A DNA stretch of 64,000 bases, from positions 1-64,000 of the forward strand of contig NZ_MXQF01000006.1 of NCBI RefSeq assembly GCF_002165575.1, given 5' to 3'. Position 1 is the first letter of the stretch; every line of letters starts with the position of its first letter. This stretch comes from Pseudoalteromonas sp. A601. GTDB taxonomy: Bacteria > Pseudomonadota > Gammaproteobacteria > Enterobacterales > Alteromonadaceae. The notes beneath the pieces were generated by a model. The model was not told where the DNA came from. It did not search any database and saw only the letters and a program-made list of their open reading frames with translations. Position numbers and translations under genes: made by a program. This document shows, one piece after another, positions 23,726-32,941 of the stretch.

Positions 23726-24757
23726 TTGGCGGGACTAACTGGAGTAAACAAAAGTTTAGTTATTTTTGCGGCATTGGTTGTAGGGCTTGCAGGTATTAAA
23801 GCTGCAAGTGTTATCGTAATTCCGTTTGTATTAGCGGCATTTTTGGCGATCATCTGTAACCCTTTGTTAGGATTTTTTGCGCGTTATAAGATCCCTAAAG
23901 GCATTGCTATTATGTTAGTAATGCTGATGGTAATTGGTATTGGCGTTAGTTTAGGTGGGCTTGTAGGGCAGTCATTAACTGATTTTTCAAAGGATTTACC
24001 TGAATACAAAGCTAAGCTACAAGAAGAGTTTATTTGGCTGGTGGATGTAGCTGGGCGTTACAATATATTAATTAATAAAGAACAGTTAATCTCAATGTTT
24101 AACCCTGGAAAAATGATAGATGTGGCTACAAACATGCTTACAGGACTAGGTGGCGTAATGGCCAATTTGTTCTTAATCATTTTAACTGTGGTGTTTATGT
24201 TATTTGAAGGACCGATGTTTAGTAAAAAAATACATATGGCATTAGATGATCCGGATATGAAAATGAAACAAATCGATCGGTTTTTAAATTCGATTAATTC
24301 ATATTTAGCTATCAAAACGCTAGTGAGTTTGGGGACAGGTGTATTAGCTGCATTAATATTGTGGGTACTAAACGTTGACTACTTTGTATTGTGGGGAGTG
24401 GTTGCTTTTATGTTTAACTACATTCCTAATATTGGTTCGATTATCGCGGCAATACCTGCTGTTTTACTTGCGTTAATTACACAGGGTCCTTTAATTGCGG
24501 GGATTGTAGGCGCTAGTTATTTAACTATCAACACGGTAATGGGTAATATTGTCGAGCCAAGGTTTATGGGCAAGGGGCTTGGGCTGTCAACGCTCGTGGT
24601 CTTTTTATCTTTAATCTTCTGGGGGTGGTTATTGGGCACTGTGGGTATGCTGTTATCGGTGCCTTTAACTATGATAGTAAAAATTGCACTGGAGACCAGC
24701 GACGAAGGGCGTTGGCTTGCTACCTTACTTGGTAATGGTGAAGAGATAGAAAAATAA
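23726..24757 (+). CDS. AI-2E family transporter (PerM-like)
   Basis: The protein has about eight membrane segments and the C-terminal family block FNYIPNIGSIIAAIPAVLL, followed by IVEPRFMGKGLGLSTLVVF. This places it in the AI-2E/PerM superfamily, whose members export autoinducer-2 or act as Na+/H+ antiporters. I start it at TTG 23726, preceded by AAGGA (23714-23718), giving 343 residues. The frame is open to 23624, but that extension has no family similarity. A terminator follows its stop. Confidence 0.85.
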   Translation: MAGLTGVNKSLVIFAALVVGLAGIKAASVIVIPFVLAAFLAIICNPLLGFFARYKIPKGIAIMLVMLMVIGIGVSLGGLVGQSLTDFSKDLPEYKAKLQEEFIWLVDVAGRYNILINKEQLISMFNPGKMIDVATNMLTGLGGVMANLFLIILTVVFMLFEGPMFSKKIHMALDDPDMKMKQIDRFLNSINSYLAIKTLVSLGTGVLAALILWVLNVDYFVLWGVVAFMFNYIPNIGSIIAAIPAVLLALITQGPLIAGIVGASYLTINTVMGNIVEPRFMGKGLGLSTLVVFLSLIFWGWLLGTVGMLLSVPLTMIVKIALETSDEGRWLATLLGNGEEIEK

Positions 24758-24788
24758 CGAAGCTAATTATGCTTGAGTTAAATTAAAT

Positions 24789-24815
24789 AGCCACGCTCTG
24801 ATGCGTGGCTTTTTA
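24789..24815. terminator. Rho-independent terminator
   Basis: AGCCACGC and GCGTGGCT form an 8-bp stem followed by TTTTTATT. It terminates the AI-2E gene and, read backward, the unit ending at 24824. Confidence 0.85.
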
Positions 24816-24823
24816 TTGCTTGA

Positions 24824-25240
24824 TTAAAACAACTTAAGTGGCTGCTTTAATACCTCAATATGCTGCTCTAAAATAGCTATTTCACAGCGTTTATAAACAA
24901 TAGCAGCTTGCGTCGCGTTGGGCATTTTGTGCAGGTAACGCCAACGACAGCTATCTTCTAAAAAGCGGTTTTGGCTTTTAATACTGCGTTTAAAGATTGG
25001 CATTAACTGGGTGTTACCCGTATCGTCCTGGATTTTACCTAAATCCAATGTCAGTTTATTGATCCAAGTTTGCTGACTGCGCTCTAAAGAGGCGATTTCT
25101 TTATCCAAACATTGAATGTATTTTTTAGATTCATCTGTTGTTGGTTGTTCCGCTAAGGTGCATTCATTTGCATATGATGCAGTGCTAAACATCATACATA
25201 GTGTGCTTATATATAGATTTAAGCGGTTATTTTTTGCCAT
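24824..25240 (-). CDS. LprI/DUF1311-like periplasmic protein
   Basis: The 138-residue protein has a signal peptide (about 1-25, cleaved after SYA) and four cysteines (NECTLAE, YIQCLDKE, EDSCRWRYL, YKRCEIA). This spacing, with RFLEDSCRWRY, resembles the DUF1311/LprI lysozyme-inhibitor-like domain. It should be periplasmic and disulphide-bonded. Its start overlaps the end of the sensor kinase by 14 bases, so it is the last gene of the PepSY-PhoP-PhoQ operon and may belong to an envelope-stress response to cationic attack. Confidence 0.65.
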   Translation of the reverse strand: MAKNNRLNLYISTLCMMFSTASYANECTLAEQPTTDESKKYIQCLDKEIASLERSQQTWINKLTLDLGKIQDDTGNTQLMPIFKRSIKSQNRFLEDSCRWRYLHKMPNATQAAIVYKRCEIAILEQHIEVLKQPLKLF

Positions 25241-26564
25241 TATAATTAAACTCTAAAGTAAATTGCGCGCCATTAAGTTGCTCTGAATCGGCAATTGTTA
25301 ATGTGCCGTGGTATGACTTCACAAGATCTGAAACGATAGCCATTCCAACTCCATGTCCGCTTTCGTATGTATCTAAGCGGGTGCCGCGGGTAAGTAATGA
25401 TTCACGTTTATCTAGGGGGACACCTGGACCATCATCACTTATCACAATGCGAAGCGACTTGCTTTGTATAACTTGTATATCGACCTGAGAGCGACAAGCT
25501 TTACAGGCGTTATCGATTAAGTTTCCAAGTAACTCAAGTAAATCTGTTTTGTCCCCTAAAAAGTAATCTTTATCAGAGGCAGTACAATGAAATATAATAT
25601 CTTTGTCGCGGTAAACTTTACTCATTGCATTCAAAATAGAATCAAGAACAGGCTTAATAGCAGTTTGTTTTTTCCATGTGTCTGATGCGCCAGTTGCTGC
25701 ACGTTTTAATTGGTGTTCGATCATCACATTAATACGGTCTAGTTGCTCTTGCGCGTCGGCATCATTGGCCAGCGGACTTGATTTTAATACGGCAAGTGGC
25801 GTTTTTAGCGCATGGGCTAAGTCACTTAAGGATGCTCTATAGCGCTCTTTTTGGCGTTGTTGTGATTCAAGCAGCAGGTTTAAGTCAGATTTAATCGTTT
25901 GTAATTCAACAGGGTAAAGTCCCTTTATTTGTTGAATGTCGCCTGATTCGATGGCTTTGATTTCTTTATCTAAACGTTGCAGGGGGCGTGCGCTCCACAC
26001 AAAACCAACGGCCATTAATGCTGCAATGGCAACACCCATTACATACATCCAGTTCACTAAGGTTTGTTTAAAGCCATCCATTAAGCGCAGCAATGCATCG
26101 TTGCGCTTTAGCAGAATGAACCGGGCTTGCTCTGATTGATCAATATTATTGAGAATAACAGTAAGACTTAATTGCCAATAAATTGTGTTTTTGTATTGTA
26201 CTCGTCTAAAATCAGCTGCACCGGCTTTTGTTTCTACATAGTCAGGAACAAAGTTCACATTAACAGCAGATTCTGAGTGCCATACTGGCTGATCATCACG
26301 ATAGATCATGGCGTAGGTATCGGAGTTTAGCCTATTGAGCTCTGGCGCCAAAATTGTGCTAGGCATAATTATGCCGCGCTCAGTAAAGTCGACTTCTGAT
26401 ATCAGGGAATATAAATGTGCTTCAAGTGTTTTTTCTGTCGCTTCAACAAGTGAAGCGTAATAGGCTTTGCCTATAGAGAAAAACAGAATCGGTAAGGCAA
26501 CTAATAAAACAAAGACAAGGATAAATCCTTGCCTTACTTTTAACGGGATTTGCGAAGCTACCAC
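25227..26564 (-). CDS. phoQ: PhoQ-like sensor histidine kinase
   Basis: The 445-residue kinase has two membrane helices (about 13-36 and 168-190) flanking a periplasmic sensor domain, then a HAMP-like linker, the H box SLSDLAHALKTPLAVLKS with phospho-His near residue 250, an N box (NLIDNACKA), and G boxes (ISDDGPGVP, GHGVGMAIV). Its partner gene lies directly upstream with a 7-base overlap. In PhoQ the sensor domain detects low Mg2+, acid pH or cationic peptides. I infer the same here from the pairing and overall layout. Confidence 0.8.
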   Translation of the reverse strand: MVASQIPLKVRQGFILVFVLLVALPILFFSIGKAYYASLVEATEKTLEAHLYSLISEVDFTERGIIMPSTILAPELNRLNSDTYAMIYRDDQPVWHSESAVNVNFVPDYVETKAGAADFRRVQYKNTIYWQLSLTVILNNIDQSEQARFILLKRNDALLRLMDGFKQTLVNWMYVMGVAIAALMAVGFVWSARPLQRLDKEIKAIESGDIQQIKGLYPVELQTIKSDLNLLLESQQRQKERYRASLSDLAHALKTPLAVLKSSPLANDADAQEQLDRINVMIEHQLKRAATGASDTWKKQTAIKPVLDSILNAMSKVYRDKDIIFHCTASDKDYFLGDKTDLLELLGNLIDNACKACRSQVDIQVIQSKSLRIVISDDGPGVPLDKRESLLTRGTRLDTYESGHGVGMAIVSDLVKSYHGTLTIADSEQLNGAQFTLEFNYNGKK

Positions 26565-27232
26565 TGGCTTTTGAGCCTATATCCACGTCCGCGCAGTGTT
26601 TCAACTGGGTTTAAGGTACCATCAGGGTCAAGCTTTTTACGTAAACGCAGCACAAATACTTCAATTACATTTGAGTCTAGGTCAAAATCTTGGTCGTAAA
26701 TGTGCTCAGTTAACTCTGATTTAGAAATTACTTTTTGTGGATTTACCATCAAGTATTCAAGTACTTTGTACTCGTAGGCCGTTAAGCTTAGCTCTTTATC
26801 GTCAACCCAAACTTGCTGTGAACGAGTATGAATTTTGATTGGGCCAGCGGTCATTTCAGGATTTGCTTTACCAGCACTGCGGCGAATTAACGCATTACAA
26901 CGGGCAATTAACTCTTCAACATGAAATGGTTTAGTAAGGTAATCGTCAGCACCAGCATCAAGTCCTTCAACTTTGTCTTGCCAGCGGTCACGCGCAGTAA
27001 GGATTAAAATAGGAATAGTCACGCCTTGTGCGCGAGCTTTATTGATTAACTCGATACCGTCGATTTTAGGCAGGCCTAAATCGACAACGGCCATATCAAG
27101 TGGGTATTCTGTAATGTGGAATAAACCAGCCTCACCGTCGTGACAAAGATCAACACTGTAGCGTTCTTTTTCTAAAGCATTACGCAGGTTATCTGCTAAG
27201 TGTAAATCATCTTCAATTACTAAAATTCGCAT
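26558..27232 (-). CDS. phoP: PhoP-like OmpR-family response regulator
   Basis: The 224-residue regulator has a receiver domain (acidic pair EDD near residue 8, phospho-acceptor in VVDLGLP near residue 51, Thr in LTARD, Lys in LTKPF) and a C-terminal winged helix ending TLRGRGYRLKSQW. The sequence is closest to the PhoP branch (RILVIEDD, KVEGLDAGADDYLTKPF). It lies 3 bases downstream of the PepSY gene and overlaps phoQ. A PhoP-box-like direct repeat sits upstream of the operon, suggesting autoregulation. Confidence 0.85.
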   Translation of the reverse strand: MRILVIEDDLHLADNLRNALEKERYSVDLCHDGEAGLFHITEYPLDMAVVDLGLPKIDGIELINKARAQGVTIPILILTARDRWQDKVEGLDAGADDYLTKPFHVEELIARCNALIRRSAGKANPEMTAGPIKIHTRSQQVWVDDKELSLTAYEYKVLEYLMVNPQKVISKSELTEHIYDQDFDLDSNVIEVFVLRLRKKLDPDGTLNPVETLRGRGYRLKSQW

Positions 27233-27235
27233 TTC

Positions 27236-27499
27236 TTAATCCTTTTTCACTTTGCCGGTTTTTTTATTAACGTGAACGTCGACTACATGGCCGTCATTTT
27301 TTAATATTCTTACGGTATAAATATCGTTTTGGTCAGTAATTTTTAGTGTTTTACCATCTTCGTTTTTTTTAGCAAGCTCAACAGCTTGCTTTTTGCTTAT
27401 TGCTGCTTTTTTAACGTGGGGTTCTGCAACGCTATTATTCGAATAAACGCTACACAATAAAGCAAACGCCACAAGATTGAAGGCAAATACAGTACGCAT
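27236..27499 (-). CDS. Periplasmic PepSY-domain protein
   Basis: The 87-residue protein has a signal peptide (about 1-25, VAFALLCSVYSNNSVAEP) and a single PepSY domain with ISKKQAVELAKKN and the HVVDVHVNKKTGKVKKD ending. PepSY proteins often sit in front of two-component systems and may sense or inhibit in the periplasm. It is the first gene of the PepSY-phoP-phoQ-lprI operon, 3 bases before phoP. The name PepSY reflects fold only; its ligand is unknown. Confidence 0.8.
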   Translation of the reverse strand: MRTVFAFNLVAFALLCSVYSNNSVAEPHVKKAAISKKQAVELAKKNEDGKTLKITDQNDIYTVRILKNDGHVVDVHVNKKTGKVKKD

Positions 27500-27588
27500 G
27501 ATGGGGAAACTCCTAAACCAGACCTTATTAGTTTAATGAACCAAGCAACTAAAACTCAAGTAAAAACCGTAAAATAGTGTGATTCATT

Positions 27589-27622
27589 TTAACTAGTCTA
27601 GTTAACAACCAGTGAACAAACC
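27589..27622 (-). promoter_or_regulatory. Palindrome and PhoP-box-like repeat upstream of PepSY-phoPQ
   Basis: On the minus strand GGTTTG-TTCAC-TGGTTG (27606-27622) resembles the PhoP direct repeat (G/T)GTTTA-N5-(G/T)GTTTA. It is followed after 14 bases by TAAAAT, a possible -10. Overlapping the spacer is a perfect 17-bp palindrome, TTAACTAGTCTAGTTAA (27589-27605). Both lie about 90-120 bases upstream of the PepSY start. Confidence 0.4.
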
Positions 27623-27650
27623 CTGAACTTATTATTGAACTTTTTGGTTT

Positions 27651-27953
27651 TTATTTACCAAACACTTTTTTAAATGGTTTTACTACGGAGCTATCGTAAA
27701 CACCGCCACTTACATAAGGATCAGCAGCAGCCCATTCACGCGCCTCTTCTAAAGATTCAAATTGTGCAACTACTAACGAGCCTGTAAAACCAGCTTCGCC
27801 TGGGTCTTCACTGTCAATGGCAGGTAAAGGGCCTGCTGTTAACAAGCGGCCTTGGCTATCAAGCTCTTCTAATCGAGCAAGGTGAGCAGGGCGAGCCGCT
27901 TTTCTAAATTCTAAACTATTCTCTATATCTTTAGAGTAAATCATATACAACAT
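27651..27953 (-). CDS. yciI: YciI family protein
   Basis: The protein is a close match to E. coli Yci[10 protein letters not shown] start, [25 protein letters not shown] with the active-site His, [20 protein letters not shown], and [23 protein letters not shown] start it at the ATG of MLYMIYSK (27953, 100 residues) because the upstream 13 codons are not conserved. YciI is a small ferredoxin-like-fold protein of uncertain enzymatic role. In many gammaproteobacteria it lies near yciB, as here (30334). Confidence 0.9.
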   Translation of the reverse strand: MLYMIYSKDIENSLEFRKAARPAHLARLEELDSQGRLLTAGPLPAIDSEDPGEAGFTGSLVVAQFESLEEAREWAAADPYVSGGVYDSSVVKPFKKVFGK

Positions 27954-28129
27954 AATGTGTGCTCTGTGTTTGCGAGTAAGAATAAGTCCCATATTAGCAC
28001 AGGGAATTTAGTCGGCGAAGATTTTAGCTTTACAGTGTGTAACTATTTTTAAACTGAATCTGCTTGAAAAGCCCAGTAGAACACTGGTAGAGTCGCTGGG
28101 ATAGTACAAAATAATAATAAGGTTTTTAA

Positions 28130-29554
28130 ATGAGCGATAATCGTGAGCACTTTAGCTCCCGCCTCGGATTTATATTAGCAGCTGCAGGTTCTGCGGTAGG
28201 TATTGGTAACCTAGTGGGCTTTCCTGTTTCTGCAACAAAAAATGGTGGTGGAGCATTTTTGCTTATTTATGCACTGTTTGTCATTTTTATTTGCTTACCA
28301 GTGATGATGGCTGAAATGGCAATGGGCCGCCAAGCGCAAAAAGATCCACTTAATGCGTACAAGCTGCTTTCTGGCAATGATAAAAAATGGACATTTGCTG
28401 GCTTTTTAGCTGTGTTAACGCCTTTTATGATTGCAGTATTTTATATGGTTATTACCGTATGGATTTTTGGGTATTTAAGTCAGGTCGCAATGGGTAATCT
28501 CGATCAACTTGCGGATCCTAAAAGTTTTGGTGCGTTTATAAATAGTACCAGCGTATTTGGTTACATGGCCGTTGTTGCAATAATTGTAAACTTAATACTC
28601 ATGGGTGGGGTTAAGCAAGGTATTGAAAAGGCGGCTAAATTCTTAATGCCGGCTTTGTTTGTATTACTCATTGCTCTGGTTGTTTATGTATTGACACTTG
28701 ATAACGCGATGGCCGGTGTTAAGTATTATATCATTCCTGATATATCAAAAATGAATGCAAGTGTGCTCAATGGCGCATTGGCTCAAGCGTTCTTTTCATT
28801 GTCATTAGGTATGGGTATTTTAATGACCTATGCTTCTTATATATCGAAAAAAGACGATATAGTTGGTAGTGCGAAAATGGTTGCTGTTACCGACTCTTTG
28901 GTAGCGTTCATTGCAGGCTTAATGGTGTTGCCAGCTATCTTTAGTTTTAACCCAAATACGGATCCAGCGAAGTTATCTGATTCATCAGTATCTATGATTT
29001 TTGAATTTTTACCTAAGATCTTACTCGCATTACAAACTGATATTGGTTATCTGGGCGCATCAGTAGTGGCCTTTATATTCTTTTTGTTGGTGTTTTTTGC
29101 TGCGATCACCTCTTTGGTGTCAATAGTTGAAGTACCTACAGCAACACTCAGTGAGCGCAAAGGCATCAGCCGTAAGATGGCATTGTTAATTTTATCTGCC
29201 ACGGTAGGTTTACTCACTGTTTTGTGTACCATGTCATTTGGGATGGTTGAAGGGTTAACATCATTTGTTAACTATGGCGGCGGTTCAAAAAGCATGTTTG
29301 ACCTTGTGTACGATGTTTTTTATGACACAATTTTACCGCTCAATGGCTTAATGGTGTGCTTGTTTGTAATGTATCGCTGGAAAAAAGCACGCTTAACTGA
29401 AGAACTAAGCCAAGGTTGCCCAAGTTACGCCGGTAGTTTCACTGAAAAGTACGTGAACTTTTCACTGTCTACTTTTATTCCTGTCATTTTAGTACTGATA
29501 TTTATCAATACCGTTGCAACTAAGTTTTTTGCAGTGAGTATTTTTGGTTTTTAG
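28130..29554 (+). CDS. Sodium-dependent transporter of the NSS family
   Basis: The 474-residue protein has about 11-12 membrane segments and the neurotransmitter:sodium symporter start, SRLGFILAAAGSAVGIGNLVGFP, which contains the TM1 sodium- and substrate-binding residues. Further family features are NGGGAFLLIYALFV and FFSLSLGMGILMTYASYI. Bacterial members (LeuT, Tyt1 and similar) import amino acids; the substrate is not clear from sequence. It is a single gene with its own promoter and terminator. Confidence 0.9.
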   Translation: MSDNREHFSSRLGFILAAAGSAVGIGNLVGFPVSATKNGGGAFLLIYALFVIFICLPVMMAEMAMGRQAQKDPLNAYKLLSGNDKKWTFAGFLAVLTPFMIAVFYMVITVWIFGYLSQVAMGNLDQLADPKSFGAFINSTSVFGYMAVVAIIVNLILMGGVKQGIEKAAKFLMPALFVLLIALVVYVLTLDNAMAGVKYYIIPDISKMNASVLNGALAQAFFSLSLGMGILMTYASYISKKDDIVGSAKMVAVTDSLVAFIAGLMVLPAIFSFNPNTDPAKLSDSSVSMIFEFLPKILLALQTDIGYLGASVVAFIFFLLVFFAAITSLVSIVEVPTATLSERKGISRKMALLILSATVGLLTVLCTMSFGMVEGLTSFVNYGGGSKSMFDLVYDVFYDTILPLNGLMVCLFVMYRWKKARLTEELSQGCPSYAGSFTEKYVNFSLSTFIPVILVLIFINTVATKFFAVSIFGF

Positions 29555-29580
29555 TTCTAGATAATAACTTCCCATAATCA

Positions 29581-29610
29581 AGCCGTACTTTTTATAGTGC
29601 GGCTTTTTTA
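29581..29610. terminator. Rho-independent terminator
   Basis: AGCCGTAC and GTGCGGCT pair around TTTTTATA and are followed by TTTTT. It lies between the convergent NSS transporter and CPBP genes. Confidence 0.8.
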
Positions 29611-29616
29611 TAAGTG

Positions 29617-30261
29617 TCATAACGCTCCTGCATCTAAATACTGGCCAATGCCAAGCGTAAACATCCAAAGCCCCCATAAACTATGTTCAATCACACAAAC
29701 AAAGGTTGAGCGGCTTTGGGCGTAGGTATAAGAGAATAACAACCCGCCCAAAAAAGCTAACAGCACAGCAACCCAATTAGCATACACAATATGGGCTAAC
29801 GCAAATACAGATGCACTGATCACAATACGTACTGTTTTATTTGGCATTATGCGTTTATAGCGGTGAAAAAAATAAGTTCGAAATATTAGTTCTTGCGGTA
29901 ATACTGAAAGTAACGGGTAGAGTACAAGCAGTAATAGCCAATCATTAAACGATGTACGGGGCATTATAAACCAGTTGCCTTGATTCATAATTGAATAAAA
30001 CACGCCTGAGAATAATGCGCCGATAAAAAAGAAACTAAATAACCTGCGCTTAACAGCTGAAAACTCCCCTAAGCTGGTTAATCGAAAACGTTTAAAGTGA
30101 GGATCGCCTAATAACAACATACCACATACACTCATCAAAATGATAAGTGCAGGAATAAGCCAATTTGCTAAATGAGCTCTAAGGCCAAACCCGATTAAGG
30201 GTAAGGCAATAAATATTAAGGTAAATTCAAACCAACGGTATTGAGAGGCGTTCAAGGTCAT
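29617..30261 (-). CDS. CPBP-family intramembrane protease-like protein
   Basis: The 214-residue polytopic membrane protein carries the CPBP (Abi/CAAX-protease) motifs: QELIFR (about residues 122-127), FALAH and EHSLW. In active family members the first motif is EExxxR; here the first Glu is Gln, so catalytic activity may be reduced or lost. The other Glu, the Arg and the later His residues are kept. Bacterial members are linked to bacteriocin immunity and protein processing, but no such genes are adjacent. It is in the same orientation as yciB, 70 bases downstream. Confidence 0.8.
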   Translation of the reverse strand: MTLNASQYRWFEFTLIFIALPLIGFGLRAHLANWLIPALIILMSVCGMLLLGDPHFKRFRLTSLGEFSAVKRRLFSFFFIGALFSGVFYSIMNQGNWFIMPRTSFNDWLLLLVLYPLLSVLPQELIFRTYFFHRYKRIMPNKTVRIVISASVFALAHIVYANWVAVLLAFLGGLLFSYTYAQSRSTFVCVIEHSLWGLWMFTLGIGQYLDAGAL

Positions 30262-30333
30262 CTCGGCTTTGACTTTGCTCGCTAGGCTATCAAGCTAAAA
30301 CGACATATTTATGACATGGACGGCGATTTTTGC

Positions 30334-30912
30334 TTATTTACTAGGCTTCACGTTATCCTCGGGGAAGTATTTGTAAAGCGCTAAAATACTGGCAAAGATA
30401 CTAACAAAGGTGATTGCCATTAAACCAAACACTTTAAAGTTGACCCAAATATCAAGGGGGAAGTTATAAGCAATGTATAAATTAAGCGCTGCTACACTTG
30501 CGGTAATGATTATCCAAACTAGATTAAGCTTTTCCCAGGTAGCCTTTGGTACAGCAATCGGTTGCTGCGTATCAAAGGCATTGTTTAGCATCGACTCTAA
30601 TGCTTTTTGTACTAAGTTTTTAGCAAAAATATACCGGCTAACGATTAATGAAATTGCTAACCCTGCATAAATAATTGTCGCTTTTAGTTTTACGAATTGT
30701 GCATCATGAAATACCAGTGTAAGCGTACCGAGTATTATCGCTAAAGCTAAAAATAACCACTGTCGGGTTGGGACTCTGCCTACTTTTAAATAGCTGTAGG
30801 CAACTTGGATAAATGTGGTAGCCATTAATAGAGCGGTTGCCCAATAAATATCAGCTAACTTGAATACAATAAAAAATAACAGTAGCGGAATAAATTCAAT
30901 AATTGCGTGCAT
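30334..30912 (-). CDS. yciB: Inner-membrane protein YciB (septation protein A family)
   Basis: The 192-residue protein has about five membrane helices and the YciB/IspZ family features: FIPLLLFFIVFKLADIYWAT start, TLVFHDAQFVKLKATIIY, and WVNFKVFGLM near the C-terminus. YciB is an inner-membrane protein connected with cell-envelope synthesis and division. Length agrees with the family (about 180-195). ATG 30912 is the conserved start. It is followed in the same direction by the CPBP gene. Confidence 0.9.
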   Translation of the reverse strand: MHAIIEFIPLLLFFIVFKLADIYWATALLMATTFIQVAYSYLKVGRVPTRQWLFLALAIILGTLTLVFHDAQFVKLKATIIYAGLAISLIVSRYIFAKNLVQKALESMLNNAFDTQQPIAVPKATWEKLNLVWIIITASVAALNLYIAYNFPLDIWVNFKVFGLMAITFVSIFASILALYKYFPEDNVKPSK

Positions 30913-31069
30913 ACAGCGCTTAGTAAATAAAATTAGGGTTGACGTTTTACCAAGTTATTTACCTAGATACAAGGTTGACTTACGCGTGTGTAAGGCTTAG
31001 CCTGCGTGCCTTTGATTTTTAGACCAATTTGAACCGTAACGTTTCGCAACGGGGATTTAGGAGCATTTT

Positions 31070-31339
31070 ATGAATAAAGCAGAACTTATTAGCGCAATGT
31101 CTGAGCACAGTAAATTAACTAAAAAAGATTCAAAAGCAGCCTTGGCTAGCATGCTGACAACAATTACAAACTCACTTTCACAGGGTGATCAAGTACAAGT
31201 AAACGGATTTGGTACTTTTGCTTTAAGTTATCATCCTGCGCGCTCAGGGCGTAACCCGCAAACAGGTGAAACTATCGAAATTGAAGGTGCGAACAAACCG
31301 GTTTTTAAACCCGCCAAAGCGCTTAAAGACGCACTATAA
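31070..31339 (+). CDS. HU-family DNA-binding protein
   Basis: At 89 residues it has the normal HU/IHF length. It has the N-terminal helix pair (MNKAELISAMSEHSKLTKKD), the VNGFGTFAL beta-turn, and the DNA-binding arm RSGRNPQTGETIEI with the conserved Arg-Asn-Pro tip. It should be a nucleoid-associated protein working as a dimer. ATG 31070 follows TTAGGAGCA. An inverted repeat, CACCCTGT/ACAGGGTG, at 31353-31377 lies just after the stop and may stabilise or end the transcript, though no T-run follows. Confidence 0.9.
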   Translation: MNKAELISAMSEHSKLTKKDSKAALASMLTTITNSLSQGDQVQVNGFGTFALSYHPARSGRNPQTGETIEIEGANKPVFKPAKALKDAL

Positions 31340-31475
31340 TGTAGATTATTCTCACCCTGTTACGCAATTACAGGGTGTTGCTCCTACCTTTTAAATATCT
31401 TTAATAATTTCAATAGGTTAGACGTGGCATGTTGTCTGCTTTTAATTCTAAAAGGTTTTTAAATAAGGAGATAAT

Positions 31476-32054
31476 ATGTCTACATTACAAACAGGTACAC
31501 AACTTAGCGGTAAAACCATCGCTATATTAGCAACCGATGGCTTTGAACAAAGTGAGCTATTTTCACCGCGTAGCGCATTATTAGATGCGGGTGCAAAAGT
31601 TGAAATCATCTCAATTAAAGAAGGTGAAATCACCGGCTGGGATGAAGATGTATGGGGCGATAAAGTCACTGTTGATAAGCTCGCAAGCGACGCTGACAGT
31701 GGTGATTACGATGCTTTACTCTTACCTGGTGGATTATTTAACCCAGATAGCTTACGCCAAGATAAAGATGCAAAAGCGTTTGTGGATGGCTTTTTTGGTG
31801 CGAAAATGAATAAACCCGTTGCGGCAATTTGTCATGGTTCTTGGCTATTAGCTGAGATCAATAAACTAAGAGACCGTACTGTCACGTCATTCCCAAGTAT
31901 TAAAACAGATTTAATGAATGCAGGCGCTAACTGGGTTGATGAAGAAGTGAGTGTGGATAAAGGCTTAGTAACCAGCCGCAGTCCCGCTGATTTAGCTGCG
32001 TTTAATCGTAAATTTATTGAAGAAATTATCGAAGGCAAGCATCAAGCGCATTAA
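31476..32054 (+). CDS. DJ-1/PfpI family protein
   Basis: The 192-residue protein has the class I glutamine-amidotransferase-like fold of the PfpI/YhbO group: IAILATDGFEQSELFSPR with the conserved Glu, LLLPGGLFNPD, and the nucleophile elbow AAICHGSWLLAE with the catalytic Cys followed by His. Such proteins act as stress-related hydrolases, chaperones or deglycases; the activity is debated. It is cytoplasmic. ATG 31476 follows AAGGAGATAAT, a strong ribosome-binding site. Confidence 0.9.
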   Translation: MSTLQTGTQLSGKTIAILATDGFEQSELFSPRSALLDAGAKVEIISIKEGEITGWDEDVWGDKVTVDKLASDADSGDYDALLLPGGLFNPDSLRQDKDAKAFVDGFFGAKMNKPVAAICHGSWLLAEINKLRDRTVTSFPSIKTDLMNAGANWVDEEVSVDKGLVTSRSPADLAAFNRKFIEEIIEGKHQAH

Positions 32055-32072
32055 TGGCATTTAAAATATAAT

Positions 32073-32102
32073 AAAAAGGGGGCGCTTTGTGCGCCCCTTT
32101 TT
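32073..32102. terminator. Bidirectional terminator at the trp operon end
   Basis: AAAAAGGGGGCGC (32073-32085) and GCGCCCCTTTTT (32091-32102) pair around TTTGT. It ends both the DJ-1 gene and the trp operon, whose last stop is at 32114. Confidence 0.9.
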
Positions 32103-32113
32103 ATTGGTAAACC

Positions 32114-32941
32114 TTACAGCTGTGTCGCTGCTTTCATTGATGCGACAAACTCTTTCAGGCCTGTCAGCATAGCATCTGGGTTATCGAGGTTTGTTTCGAT
32201 AATTTTAACTACTGCAGAGCCTGAAATAGCACCTGCAGCGCCAGCTGCTAGCGCCGCTTTTACATCATCTGGTGTTGAAATACCAAAGCCTAATAGTGCT
32301 GGAGCACTGTGGTACTCTTTTAATTTAGTGACAATTGACGATGCGGGCATTTGTGCTTTAGTTTCAGTGCCGGTAACTCCTGCACGAGATAGCAAGTAAG
32401 TATAACCGCGGCCATATGAAGCACACTGACGCACAGTATCATCTGAGGCGTTTGGCGTAGCAATAAAGATAGGGTCAATTCCGTTACTCATTGCAGCTTG
32501 GCGAAACATTTTTGATTCATGTAGGGGCACATCTGCAACTAAGATTGAATCAACGCCAGCAGCTTTTGCATCAGTATAAAACTTTTCAAGGCCACGCTTA
32601 AAAACCAAGTTAGAGTACAGTAATAGGCCGATTGGAATATTAGCATTATATTCGCGAACTTGTTTAATGATATCAAAGCAGTCTTGGGTATTAATGTTTA
32701 CATCAAGCGCACGAATATTTGCAGCTTGGATCACTGGACCGTCGGCAATCGGGTCTGAAAATGGAATACCGAGCTCTAGTGCATCAGCACCACCGTCAAT
32801 TAAGCTTTTAATTATCTCTACACTTAGCTCTTTATTTGGATCGCCAATGGTCACAAAGGGGACGAAAGCACCTTGATTTTGCTCTTTTAAGGCTGCAAAC
32901 GTTTTACCGTAACGGTCAGATTGTTGAGGTGCTTGGCTCAT
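32114..32941 (-). CDS. trpA: Tryptophan synthase alpha chain
   Basis: The 275-residue TIM barrel cleaves indole-3-glycerol phosphate to indole, which passes through a tunnel to TrpB. The catalytic Glu is in [11 protein letters not shown] and the catalytic Asp in the following PIADGP. The phosphate-binding loop is seen in LLGFGIST and [11 protein letters not shown]. Length is normal. Its start overlaps the trpB stop by 4 bases (ATGA), the usual translational coupling of the two subunits. It is the last gene of the trp operon. Confidence 0.95.
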   Translation of the reverse strand: MSQAPQQSDRYGKTFAALKEQNQGAFVPFVTIGDPNKELSVEIIKSLIDGGADALELGIPFSDPIADGPVIQAANIRALDVNINTQDCFDIIKQVREYNANIPIGLLLYSNLVFKRGLEKFYTDAKAAGVDSILVADVPLHESKMFRQAAMSNGIDPIFIATPNASDDTVRQCASYGRGYTYLLSRAGVTGTETKAQMPASSIVTKLKEYHSAPALLGFGISTPDDVKAALAAGAAGAISGSAVVKIIETNLDNPDAMLTGLKEFVASMKAATQL

